NCBI RefSeq assembly: GCF_937898475.1
Contig: NZ_CALEJS010000016.1
Location: 124,001-188,000 of the forward strand
DNA length: 64,000 nt
DNA from: an uncultured Chitinophaga sp.
GTDB lineage: Bacteria > Bacteroidota > Bacteroidia > Chitinophagales > Chitinophagaceae
Direction of reading: 5' to 3'
The position numbers and the translations under genes were made by a program. Positions 17,777 through 26,174 of this stretch are shown piece after piece; position 1 is the stretch's first letter, and every line of letters starts with the position of its first letter. The notes beneath the pieces are model-generated. The model was not told where the DNA came from. It saw nothing but the letters and a program-made list of their open reading frames with translations, and did not search any database.

Positions 17777-17784
17777 TAAGTTTG
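17777..17784 (+). promoter_or_regulatory. Bacteroidota -7 box (TAAGTTTG) before the VOC gene
   Basis: TAAGTTTG matches TAnnTTTG and lies 26 bases before the ATG at 17811. A TTG at 17760-17762 is closer than the usual -33 spacing, so only the -7 element is well supported. Confidence 0.5.
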
Positions 17785-17810
17785 CATCATCATCTTAAAA
17801 TAAAACACAT

Positions 17811-18215
17811 ATGCCTACTAAGATTTTTGTGAACCTTCCCGTAAAAGATCTTAAAAGATCAATGGAGTTCTTTTCCAGGCTTGGTTACAGCTTTAATGAG
17901 CAGTTCACTGATGAAAAAGCCGCCAGCATGGTGATCAGTGATGATATTTACGTGATGCTGCTGACAGAGCCGTTCTTTACCTCTTTCACCGGCAGGGAGA
18001 TCAATGATACTTCCAAAAGCGCGCAGGTGATCATCTGCCTGTCTTCAGACAGCCGCGCAGCAGTAGATGAACTGGTGAGCAAAGCAGTGGCAGCAGGCGC
18101 CGTCACCCCGAGGGCTGCGCAGGATCATGGCTTCATGTACAGTCATGGGTTTGAAGACCTGGACGGACATATCTGGGAAACAGTGTATATGGACCCCAGT
18201 TACATACAAGGTTAA
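17811..18215 (+). CDS. VOC (glyoxalase/bleomycin-resistance fold) protein
   Basis: The protein has 134 residues. It has two beta-alpha-beta-beta-beta units: KIFVNLPVKDLKRSMEFFSRLGYSF at the start and a closing FEDLDGHIWETVYMDPS, where Glu and the DGH-x-W-E motif are typical of the PhnB/YaeR-like VOC group common in Bacteroidota. A metal site needs His/Glu residues from both halves; only the C-terminal set is obvious. Such proteins may be lyases, isomerases or binding proteins. The gene stands alone with a good promoter box. Confidence 0.82.
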   Translation: MPTKIFVNLPVKDLKRSMEFFSRLGYSFNEQFTDEKAASMVISDDIYVMLLTEPFFTSFTGREINDTSKSAQVIICLSSDSRAAVDELVSKAVAAGAVTPRAAQDHGFMYSHGFEDLDGHIWETVYMDPSYIQG

Positions 18216-18500
18216 TGTCTTCCAATTGACTTTTCTTCCGCCAGGAGAAAATCTGATGAACAAGGGCTGTTGGGGTAGTATTGTGTGATCGCTACCCGGA
18301 CAGCCCTTTCCCGGTGGTAAACGCACTGAAAAACGTCCATATAAGCTACTGAAAATCACACAATATAGACATGAAATGGACTTGATCGGGACTTCATGCC
18401 GGGATGAGGTGCATAGCCCCGGACAGCCCCTGATCGTACCCAGGTCTTCCTTAAAGAGATTATAATTAGTATCTTTCCATTGCCCTAAATCAGGAATGGA

Positions 18501-20015
18501 ATGAAACCAGTAAAAAAAACGTCTCCCTCCGTGATTGTCATATTCGGAGGCACCGGGGACTTGTCTAAACGGAAATTGATACCGGCTTTTTACAATCTCT
18601 TTATTGAAGGATGGATGCCGGAAACATTTGATATCATAGGGCTGGGACTGGAGCAATATAATGATGAAGCTTATCACCAGCATTTACTGGACGCGCTGAC
18701 TGCTTTCTCCCGCAGCGGAACACCGGAAACAGATAAATGGGACGCCTTCAAATCAAGGGTACATTACATGGTATCTGATATCAACAACCCGGAGTTTTAC
18801 CAGCTGCTGGCTACTAAGCTGGATGCGATGGATAAGGAAAGAGGCGCCCGTGCAGACCGCCTGTTCTATCTTTCTGTAGCGCCGCACTTTATTGCACCTG
18901 TGGCCATTAACCTGGGGCATACCAAGCTTGCGGCCAATGTACAGGCAGACAGGATCATCGTGGAAAAGCCCTTTGGTCATAACCGGGCTACCGCTACAGA
19001 GCTGAATGAGCTGCTGACACAAACCTTCCAGGAAACCCAGATCTATCGTATAGATCATTACCTGGGTAAGGAAACCGTGCAGAACATCCTGGCCTTCCGC
19101 TTTGCCAATGCACTGTTTGAACCTTTGTGGAACCGCAGCTATATTGACTATGTACAGATCACTGTTGCAGAAGAGGTAGGCGTAGAACAAAGAGGCAGCT
19201 ACTATGAAGGCGCAGGCGCATTACGGGATATGATCCAGAATCACCTGCTGCAGCTGCTCTGTATGATCGCTATGGAACCGCCGGTATCCTTTGAAGCAGA
19301 AGAGATCCGTAACAGGAAGGTAGATGTGCTGCGTGCTGTGCGTCCACTAAAACATGATGAAATATATAAATATGCAGTAAGAGGGCAATACGGACCAGGA
19401 TGGATGCAGGGCAAAAAAGTACCCGGCTACAGGGAAGAACCGGGCGTAAAGCCGGATTCCAATACGGAGACCTATGCGGCTATCAAATTCTACCTGGACA
19501 ACTGGCGCTGGCAGGATGTACCGTTCTACCTGCGCACCGGTAAAAGGATGCAGGAGAAAACATCTTCCATCACCATCCAGTTCAGACCCGTACCGCATGC
19601 CACCTTCCCGGATAATTATTCGGACAACCCGCCCAACCGCCTGATCATAAACATACAACCGCGCATGGATATACGCCTGCGCTTTACCGCCAAGAAACAG
19701 GGTCTGGAAATGTCGCTGAACCCGGTAGAAATGGTGTTTAACTATGAAAAGAACGCCTCCGGCAAAACACCTGAAGCGTATGAAACACTGCTGCTGGATG
19801 CGCTGGAAGGCGATGCAACCCTGTTCATGCGTTCAGACCAGGTGCTGGCTGCCTGGGACGTGATCACACCAATACTGGAAAATTGGGAATCAAACGACTC
19901 GCTGGATTTTCCCAACTATCACGCAGGTACCTGGGGACCAGAAAACGCAGAAGCATTAATTGCACGGCTGGGCCATACCTGGACGGGTGTTACACAAGCC
20001 AAGGACGACTGCTGA
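18501..20015 (+). CDS. zwf: Glucose-6-phosphate 1-dehydrogenase
   Basis: The protein has 504 residues, the usual length. The N terminus has the NADP-binding loop IFGGTGDLSKRKLIPA (GxxGDLxxRKL). The substrate signature R183-I-D-H-Y-L-G-K190 contains the conserved Lys, and the catalytic His is in the NHLLQLLCM segment. It oxidises glucose 6-phosphate to 6-phosphogluconolactone with NADP+, the entry to the oxidative pentose phosphate pathway. Unlike in many Bacteroidota, gnd and pgl are not beside it in this window. The 285-base gap upstream has no gene; TATCTTTC at 18471 resembles a -7 box. Confidence 0.97.
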   Translation: MKPVKKTSPSVIVIFGGTGDLSKRKLIPAFYNLFIEGWMPETFDIIGLGLEQYNDEAYHQHLLDALTAFSRSGTPETDKWDAFKSRVHYMVSDINNPEFYQLLATKLDAMDKERGARADRLFYLSVAPHFIAPVAINLGHTKLAANVQADRIIVEKPFGHNRATATELNELLTQTFQETQIYRIDHYLGKETVQNILAFRFANALFEPLWNRSYIDYVQITVAEEVGVEQRGSYYEGAGALRDMIQNHLLQLLCMIAMEPPVSFEAEEIRNRKVDVLRAVRPLKHDEIYKYAVRGQYGPGWMQGKKVPGYREEPGVKPDSNTETYAAIKFYLDNWRWQDVPFYLRTGKRMQEKTSSITIQFRPVPHATFPDNYSDNPPNRLIINIQPRMDIRLRFTAKKQGLEMSLNPVEMVFNYEKNASGKTPEAYETLLLDALEGDATLFMRSDQVLAAWDVITPILENWESNDSLDFPNYHAGTWGPENAEALIARLGHTWTGVTQAKDDC

Positions 20016-20086
20016 TACAACCGTTCATCCTATTTCCTTGATTTACCCCAGCAATTTTTAATTTAGAGGATTAAACTATAGTGAAT

Positions 20087-20857
20087 ATGCTCAAGAGAAT
20101 CCTAGTAGTAGCGGCGGGTGCAGCTTTTTTGACCAGCGCTGCATTTGCGCAAAACAAACCGGAAGACACGGAAGTATGGACGCCTGTGCCAAAAGTAGTA
20201 ACGCCAGGCAAAAGCACGGCAGATGCGCCTGCAGACGCGGTGCTGCTGTTTAATGGCAAGAACCTGGACGAGTGGGAATCTGTGAACAACCCCGGAGAGC
20301 CGGCCAAATGGAAAGTAGCCAACAATGTTTTTACCGTTGATAAAGGCACCGGCAACATACAGACCAAAAAGAAATTCACCGATTACCAGCTGCATATAGA
20401 GTACCTTATCCCGGCTAATATTACGGGCACCGGGCAGGGCCGCGGCAACAGCGGTATCTTCCTGGCATCTATTGGCAAAGGTGATGACGGCTATGAGCTG
20501 CAGGTATTGGATAATTACAACAATGCCACTTATGTAAACGGACAGGCAGGCAGTATCTATAAGCAAACACCTCCCCTGGTGAACGCCTGCAAAAAGCCGG
20601 GAGAATGGCAGTCATACGATGTGATCTGGACTGCACCCCGTTTCAATGATGATGGCTCCGTTAAATCTCCTGCCAGGGTAACCGTATTTCACAACGGTGT
20701 ACTGGTGCAGAACAATACTGAGTTAAAAGGCCCTACCCGCTATATTGGCCAGGCCTCTTATGACAAGGCCCATGGCGCCAGCCCTATCAAGCTACAGGCG
20801 CATGGCGACAAGAGTGAGCCGCTCAGCTTCCGTAACATCTGGGTACGCGAATTATAA
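20087..20857 (+). CDS. DUF1080 (3-keto-disaccharide hydrolase-like) exported protein
   Basis: The protein has 256 residues from the ATG at 20087; a GTG two codons earlier is also possible. Signal peptide MLKRILVVAAGAAFLTSAAFA, cleavage before QNKPED. The rest is one concanavalin-like beta-sandwich of the DUF1080 (3keto-disac_hyd) family: AVLLFNGKNLDEWESV, FTDYQLHIEYLIP, RGNSGIFLASIGKGDDGYELQVLDNYNN and a final LSFRNIWVREL. Members hydrolyse 3-keto-glycosides or bind glycans in the periplasm. No oxidoreductase for a 3-keto pathway is adjacent. It is a single-gene unit closed by a strong terminator. Confidence 0.85.
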   Translation: MLKRILVVAAGAAFLTSAAFAQNKPEDTEVWTPVPKVVTPGKSTADAPADAVLLFNGKNLDEWESVNNPGEPAKWKVANNVFTVDKGTGNIQTKKKFTDYQLHIEYLIPANITGTGQGRGNSGIFLASIGKGDDGYELQVLDNYNNATYVNGQAGSIYKQTPPLVNACKKPGEWQSYDVIWTAPRFNDDGSVKSPARVTVFHNGVLVQNNTELKGPTRYIGQASYDKAHGASPIKLQAHGDKSEPLSFRNIWVREL

Positions 20858-20876
20858 TTGAAGATATTGCATTAGT

Positions 20877-20914
20877 AAAGCCGGGCTACTGTATCAGTGG
20901 CCCGGCTTTTTTTT
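20877..20914 (+). terminator. Rho-independent terminator after the DUF1080 gene
   Basis: AAAGCCGGGC pairs with GCCCGGCTTT, and an inner ACTG/CAGT pair extends the stem after one mismatch. A run of eight Ts follows, 19 bases after the stop codon. Confidence 0.9.
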
Positions 20915-21019
20915 AGATATCTGGTATTTTGTAATACCAGCTTACCGCTGGTAACTGACCATTAACAACTGATAACTTTTGTTTGTATTTTGTCTGAACG
21001 AACCAAAATCCAGACAACT

Positions 21020-23191
21020 GTGCGCTTTTTTCCACGTCTGCTCTGTTGTTGTCTCCTGAGCCTGCCGCTGGCAGCGCAAAAAAAGAACGAGGCATACCAG
21101 TTGCACATACGCAGGGCCGGCTCTCCTGTTAAAATAGATGGCATTATTGATTCCAGCTGGCAGGCTGCGGATACCGCTACTGATTTCTATATGATCCTGC
21201 CAATGGATACCAGCTATGCCAAAGTGCGTACGGATGTACAGATGACCTATGACGATAAGCACCTGTACCTGCTGGTGGTAAATTACAATGGGGCGCCGGG
21301 CCCGTACATGGTGGAATCCCTGCGGCGCGACTTTGCCTTCCTGAAAAATGATAACTTCCTGCTCTTCATGGATCCCTTTGACGACCAGACCAACGGCTTC
21401 TCTTTCGGGGCCAATGCAGCGGGCGCACAATGGGACGGCTTAATGTACGACGGCGGAAAAGTAGACCTGAGCTGGGATAACAAGTGGACATCCGTAGTAA
21501 AGAACTACCCGGATAAATGGGTGTTTGAAGCGGCCATTCCGTTTAAGACCATCCGCTATAAGAAAGGCATCACCAGGTGGGGCATCAACTTTGGCCGTAA
21601 TGACCTGAAGACAACCGAGAAGAGCAGCTGGGCGCCGGTGCCCAGGCAGTTTCCTTCCGCCTCATTAGCTTATACAGGCGTATTGGTGTGGGATGCGCCC
21701 CCACCTGATCCGGGGCCTAATATTTCTATCATCCCCTACCTGCTGGGGGGCCTCAATAAAGACTACACCGATGGCAAGGCCACGCATTACCGCAAAACAG
21801 CAGGCGTAGACGCTAAGATAGCAGTCACTTCTTCACTTAACCTTGACCTGACGGTGAACCCCGATTTCTCGCAGGTGGATGTAGACAAACAGGTGACCAA
21901 CCTGGACCGCTTTGAACTGTTCTACCCGGAAAGGCGGCAGTTCTTCCTGGAGAATGGCGACCAGTTCACCAATTTTGGATATTCCACTATCCGTCCTTTC
22001 TTTTCCAGGCGTATTGGCCTGGGCGCCAATATTGATTTTGGTGCACGCCTCAGTGGTAAGCTGAACCGCAACTGGCGCATGGGATTGATGAACATGCAGA
22101 CTGCCCGGCAGGAAGCGCTGGGACTGCCAGCTCAGAACTTTACCGTAGCTGCCCTTCAACGGCGCGTGTTTGCGCGTTCCAATGTGGGCTTCATCTTCAT
22201 TAATAAAGAATCGCTGAACTACAACCCCGAAACCGTACAGGACAAACCCATCTATTCCCGTTACAACCGTAACCTGGGCCTGGAGTATAACCTGGCCTCC
22301 GCAAATAATTTCTGGACAGGTAAAGCTTTACTGCTGAAGTCTGCGAGTCCTGGTAAAACCGGGCACGACTGGGTACATGCCGCTAACCTGCAATACACCA
22401 GCCGTACCTGGAACATTGGCTGGCAGCATGAATATGTAGGTCGTAACTACAATGCAGAAGTAGGTTATGTGCCGCGGCAGGGTTATATCAAGATGGTGCC
22501 GCAGATCACGCGCCTGTTCTTTCCTAAGAGTGGCGCTGTATTAAGTCATGGTCCGCAGTTCACTTCCACCAACTTTTTTGATGAGGACATGCGGCGAACG
22601 GATAATGAGCTGATGTTGTCCTATGCCCTTGTTTTCCGCAACCGGAGCACGCTTACGGGCTGGGCGTCCAACAACTACATTAAACTGCTGGCGCCCTTTG
22701 ACCCTACCAACACCGGGAAGGATAGTCTGGCTACAGGCACGCAGCATAACTGGAATACGGCAGGTGTAGATTACGTGTCTAAACCGCAAAGTCTTTTTAC
22801 CTGGTCTTTCTCCGGCCGTTATGGCGGCTACTATGCAGACGGCAAACGCCTCACCATGGGCAGCGAGCTGGGGTACCGCTTTCAGCCTTATGTAAGCATT
22901 GCGCTCAGCACTACGTATAATGATATACGTTTGCCCCGGCCCTGGGGACATAATGCCTTCTGGCTCGTAGGTCCGCGGCTGGATGTTACCATGACCAATA
23001 CCTTGTTCTTTACCGGCTTTATGCAGTATAATGAGCAGCTGAAGAATATGAACCTGAATACGCGGTTCCAATGGCGTTACCGCCCTGCATCGGATATTTT
23101 TATTGTGTATACGGATAATTATCTGCCGGAGCCGTTTTATGTGAAGAACAGGGCTTTAGTGGTGAAGCTGGTGTATTGGTTGAATTTGTGA
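21020..23191 (+). CDS. DUF5916 outer-membrane protein with CBM9-like N-terminal domain
   Basis: No ATG lies before the conserved region. A GTG at 21020 gives a signal peptide (MRFFPRLLCCCLLSLPLAAQ) and 723 residues; a TTG at 20990 would add ten residues. Residues about 30-210 form a CBM9/DOMON-like sandwich (VKIDGIIDSSWQAADTATDF, NDNFLLFMDPFDDQTNGFSFGANAAG). The rest is the DUF5916 domain, with the marks NLDLTVNPDFSQVDVDKQVTNLDRF and FYPERRQFFLENGDQF. Many aromatic strands end in VVKLVYWLNL, consistent with a beta-barrel. Location in the outer membrane is inferred. The function is not established; no operon partner is seen. Confidence 0.85.
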   Translation: MRFFPRLLCCCLLSLPLAAQKKNEAYQLHIRRAGSPVKIDGIIDSSWQAADTATDFYMILPMDTSYAKVRTDVQMTYDDKHLYLLVVNYNGAPGPYMVESLRRDFAFLKNDNFLLFMDPFDDQTNGFSFGANAAGAQWDGLMYDGGKVDLSWDNKWTSVVKNYPDKWVFEAAIPFKTIRYKKGITRWGINFGRNDLKTTEKSSWAPVPRQFPSASLAYTGVLVWDAPPPDPGPNISIIPYLLGGLNKDYTDGKATHYRKTAGVDAKIAVTSSLNLDLTVNPDFSQVDVDKQVTNLDRFELFYPERRQFFLENGDQFTNFGYSTIRPFFSRRIGLGANIDFGARLSGKLNRNWRMGLMNMQTARQEALGLPAQNFTVAALQRRVFARSNVGFIFINKESLNYNPETVQDKPIYSRYNRNLGLEYNLASANNFWTGKALLLKSASPGKTGHDWVHAANLQYTSRTWNIGWQHEYVGRNYNAEVGYVPRQGYIKMVPQITRLFFPKSGAVLSHGPQFTSTNFFDEDMRRTDNELMLSYALVFRNRSTLTGWASNNYIKLLAPFDPTNTGKDSLATGTQHNWNTAGVDYVSKPQSLFTWSFSGRYGGYYADGKRLTMGSELGYRFQPYVSIALSTTYNDIRLPRPWGHNAFWLVGPRLDVTMTNTLFFTGFMQYNEQLKNMNLNTRFQWRYRPASDIFIVYTDNYLPEPFYVKNRALVVKLVYWLNL

Positions 23192-23200
23192 GTTTACGAA

Positions 23201-23235
23201 GTAAAGCCGGCATGCCCAATGCACGCCGGCTTTAC
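23201..23235. terminator. Bidirectional terminator hairpin
   Basis: GTAAAGCCGGC (23201-23211) pairs perfectly with GCCGGCTTTAC (23225-23235), with an inner TGC/GCA pair in the loop. It lies between the convergent DUF5916 gene and the small gene ending at 23244. The T tract is short in both directions. Confidence 0.75.
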
Positions 23236-23243
23236 GTCACCTG

Positions 23244-23690
23244 CTACAATGCTGCCAGTAACTGTCCACCCGGTAATTCTGAGGAGGCATAATACATAGT
23301 AAGATTACTGCCGTCGTTATTCTTTTCCAGCTGCTGTAATTCTTTCACCGCTATTGTCATGGCCGTTTTACCGCCGCTGGAATCTGCAAACTTCCATTCT
23401 TTCAGCACTTGTCCTTTTGCATTTTTCACTGAGATGGTTCTTCCTGTACCCGCGCCTTTTCCCCGGCAATGTGTGTAATAGATCACCAGCTGATCAGAGG
23501 GCTTGGCCTTTTCCAGCTGCAGGCTTTTCAGGCTGATGTCTTTTATGGCATATTCCTTCAGGAGCAACTTATCGTTCAGGTAAACTTCGAACTTATCTAC
23601 CCCGGCAGGTCTGAAGGAAAAGATGGCCAGGCTCAATATCACCAGGCCCATCATACCCTGTAATGTTCTTTTAAAGGATGCATGTAACAT
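23244..23690 (-). CDS. Hypothetical exported or membrane-anchored protein
   Basis: The protein has 148 residues. A hydrophobic segment at about residues 13-28 is a signal peptide or anchor. The mature part is beta-rich, with FEVYLNDKLLLKEY, DQLVIYYTHCRGKGAGTGRTISVKNAKGQVLKEWKFAD and a C-terminal basic/polar part. The pattern of strands and a single Cys in THCRGKG is seen in small Bacteroidota periplasmic proteins, but I do not recognise a named family. It stands alone, upstream of no obvious partner. Function unknown. Confidence 0.6.
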   Translation of the reverse strand: MLHASFKRTLQGMMGLVILSLAIFSFRPAGVDKFEVYLNDKLLLKEYAIKDISLKSLQLEKAKPSDQLVIYYTHCRGKGAGTGRTISVKNAKGQVLKEWKFADSSGGKTAMTIAVKELQQLEKNNDGSNLTMYYASSELPGGQLLAAL

Positions 23691-23894
23691 ATTTCAGGTT
23701 TTAGGATGAATAAATAATTTTCTTTCTCATCCCAAAGCAAAGAAATCTTCGCGCAGGCTAATGGGGGTGCTTGACAAAAGGAAGGGAATACTTGATGTAC
23801 TGTCTGAAAAAATTTTGCAGGTGAGCAACAGCTGCTGACATAAGGTTGTCACCAGGCAGTTCTTTCTTTGTATTACAAAACAAAACCTACTATC

Positions 23895-24398
23895 ATGTCA
23901 AAGTTCATCCAATCACTGTTAAAAGAAATGGAAAACGAAGCGCAAACTACCCGTAAAATGCTGGAGCGCGTACCTGAAGACAAGTTTGACTGGAAGCCAC
24001 ATCCCAAGAGCGGCACACTGAAATGGCTGGCTACCCATGTGGCAGAATTGCCGGGTTGGGTAGAAATGACCTTAACTACAGATGAGCTGGATTTTGCTGC
24101 CAATCCTTATCAACAGGAGCCTATCAGGAGCAGGCAGGATCTGCTGGATTATTTTGACCGCTCGCTGGCAAAAGGCAAAGCACAATTGGCAAAAGCAACG
24201 GAAGAGGACTTAGACAAACCCTGGACGCTCAGGAACGGCGAACAGATATTCAGTACCAGTCCCAAAGCGGAGGTGATCCGCATGTCTTACTGCCAGACCG
24301 TACACCACCGCGCCCAGCTGGGCGTTTACCTTCGCCTGCTGGATGTGCCCATTCCCGGGAGCTATGGCCCCAGCGCTGACGAAATGAAGTTTAACTAA
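23895..24398 (+). CDS. DinB-family protein
   Basis: The protein has 167 residues from the ATG at 23895; a start nine codons upstream is possible but those residues do not fit the family. It is a four-helix DinB/YfiT-like bundle: LLKEMENEAQTTRKMLERVPEDKFDWKPHPKSGTLKWLATHVAELP (motifs FDWKPH and ATHVAEL) and a late HHRAQLGVYLRLLD. The three metal-binding histidines expected are H in ATHVAEL, and H-H in VHHRAQ. Proteins of this superfamily are metal-dependent thiol S-transferases or stress-induced proteins; the substrate is unknown. Confidence 0.85.
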   Translation: MSKFIQSLLKEMENEAQTTRKMLERVPEDKFDWKPHPKSGTLKWLATHVAELPGWVEMTLTTDELDFAANPYQQEPIRSRQDLLDYFDRSLAKGKAQLAKATEEDLDKPWTLRNGEQIFSTSPKAEVIRMSYCQTVHHRAQLGVYLRLLDVPIPGSYGPSADEMKFN

Positions 24399-24456
24399 GC
24401 GGCTTCCCATCTGCCATTTACCTTCTGCATATATGCCTTCATCCGTTTACAGGATT

Positions 24457-24544
24457 CCGGCGGGGGTCACTTTTACCGGTCGCGGTAAAAGTGACCCCAA
24501 TGCCGGTGTTTGTTTACCGGGCATAAATGCCCGGCGGGATTCAC
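24457..24544. repeat. Cluster of perfect palindromes inside a 74-bp direct repeat
   Basis: GGGGTCACTTTTACC (24463-24477) pairs perfectly with 24484-24498 around a 6-nt loop. A second palindrome, CCGGGCAT-AA-ATGCCCGG, is at 24517-24534. CCGGCGGGGGTCAC (24457-24470) recurs as CCGGCGGGATTCAC (24531-24544), 12 of 14 matching, 74 bases apart. The cluster lies between two convergent genes (dinB-like and susD-like) and has no T tract, so it is not a simple terminator. Confidence 0.6.
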
Positions 24545-24610
24545 CACACGTTCATACGGTTAAAAGCCAAAGCATACCCATACCGGTATTATTTTAAAAC
24601 CCGCTTCTGC

Positions 24611-26146
24611 TTACTGGTAGCCTTCGTTTTGCGGGTACCGTGCCAGGTCTTTAAAGGTCTGGGGAATAGGCCATCTTACATGGTAAGGCTGTATGTTCAC
24701 CGCGTCTGTATTATGCGCTTTGATACGTTGTATCAGCACGCCCATACGTTTAAGATCAAACCAGCGGTGGCCTTCCAGTGCCAGTTCACGTGCGTTCTCA
24801 TCCAGCAGTATATCCTGGTTCAGTGTTGTCAGATGCGGTACCCCTGCGCGGTCGCGCAGAACATTGATCCGCTCCAGGGCAGTACCCGTATTACCCAGGC
24901 GCATGTATGCTTCTGCTGCGATCAGGTATGTTTCGCCGAGGCGGTAGTACATGATGTTGGTCCAGGAGGCAGCATCGCCAATGTTTCTCCCGGTACCATT
25001 GCCCTGATCCCAGAACTTTCTACAGGTAGCAGCAATACGTGTAGCCGTAATGGTAGGGTCCTGTCCCAGCTTTACGGTATCGCCTATCTGTACGCCCGCA
25101 GGCAGCGGATCGTCGGGGGTGTTCACATCATAGAACCAGTAGCGCTTGTACCATGACTGCAGGCGTTTATCGTTTTCCTCGTACAGGGAGAACAGGTAGC
25201 TGTTGGCATAGATCCTGCCATAGGGGCGGCCTCCCTGTGCAAAAGAGCGGGATACACCATTGATACGGTCGTACAGCGGAACAAATACCTGTCCGAGGTT
25301 ATGCCCTGCGCCATTCGGCTCACCGTTCCTGAACTGCCATACCATTATGCCTTCTGCATTGTTCTCATTCGTATCCATGAAAAGGTCTTCTGCTTTCTCT
25401 AACTGGTAAGGACCGTTGTTGATAATATCATCTGCCAGGGCAGCTGCTGCGGTCCAGTTTTGTAATACCAGCTGCACTTTAGCGAGGGCGTGTTGTGCAG
25501 CGCCTTTGGTGATACGGCCTGCCTGGGGATAGGTTCGTTCCAGGTGATCAATAGCGAAAGTAAGATCGCCTACTATCAGCGCATACACATCTGCAGGGCT
25601 GGCGGGGGTAGCTGTTTCCTGGATCTCGTCTGTATAGGCGCTCACCAGCGGTATGTGCTCATATTTCTGTACCAGGTAAAAATACACAAAGGCGCGGAAC
25701 CAGCGTGCTTCCGCTATGAGGCGGTTCTTTCTTGCTTCGTCTGTAAAACCTACTTTATCTGCCCGGTCTATGATCAGGTTGGCGCGTTTAATGGTGCGGT
25801 AATATTGATCCCACATGATGTTCACTACGCCGTTGTTGGCGTCCAGCTCTGAGTTATACAGCTGAACACCGCGTGCGGCGGCGCCATCGTCGCCAAAATT
25901 GCTGCCGGTTACGGTGAGGTCGTCACCAATGGAGCGGTGGTAGGCCACTGCAAGCGTAGCACCGTTCTGGTATTCATTCCTGACATAATTGTAGAGGCCT
26001 ACTACGGCGCCTTCCAATCCATCGGGACTGTCAAACGCCACGTCGGTAATAAGTTCTGTATTGGGCGTGGTATTCAGGAAATCTTTCTGGCAGCCTGTAA
26101 CGGTGAACGTCAGCGCTGCCGTAATAAGGTATATATACTTTTGCAT
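24611..26146 (-). CDS. SusD/RagB-family glycan-binding lipoprotein (xylan locus)
   Basis: The protein has 511 residues from the ATG at 26146; an in-frame ATG eight codons upstream is less likely because it would precede the signal peptide. Lipobox TVTGC gives Cys19, followed by QKDFLNTTPNTEL, the usual SusD start. TPR-like helices follow (NNVRNEYQN-like, AEARWFRAFVYFYLVQ), and the C-terminal part has YLIAAEAYMRLGNTGTALERINVLRDRAGVP and LALEGHRWFDLKRMG, both SusD marks. It forms the lid of the SusCD importer and binds oligosaccharide at the cell surface. It starts 28 bases after the susC stop. The GH67 gene across the divergent gap points to glucuronoxylan fragments as the ligand (inference). 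Confidence 0.92.
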   Translation of the reverse strand: MQKYIYLITAALTFTVTGCQKDFLNTTPNTELITDVAFDSPDGLEGAVVGLYNYVRNEYQNGATLAVAYHRSIGDDLTVTGSNFGDDGAAARGVQLYNSELDANNGVVNIMWDQYYRTIKRANLIIDRADKVGFTDEARKNRLIAEARWFRAFVYFYLVQKYEHIPLVSAYTDEIQETATPASPADVYALIVGDLTFAIDHLERTYPQAGRITKGAAQHALAKVQLVLQNWTAAAALADDIINNGPYQLEKAEDLFMDTNENNAEGIMVWQFRNGEPNGAGHNLGQVFVPLYDRINGVSRSFAQGGRPYGRIYANSYLFSLYEENDKRLQSWYKRYWFYDVNTPDDPLPAGVQIGDTVKLGQDPTITATRIAATCRKFWDQGNGTGRNIGDAASWTNIMYYRLGETYLIAAEAYMRLGNTGTALERINVLRDRAGVPHLTTLNQDILLDENARELALEGHRWFDLKRMGVLIQRIKAHNTDAVNIQPYHVRWPIPQTFKDLARYPQNEGYQ

Positions 26147-26174
26147 GATCGTAGCATTTATTATTATCAAATGA

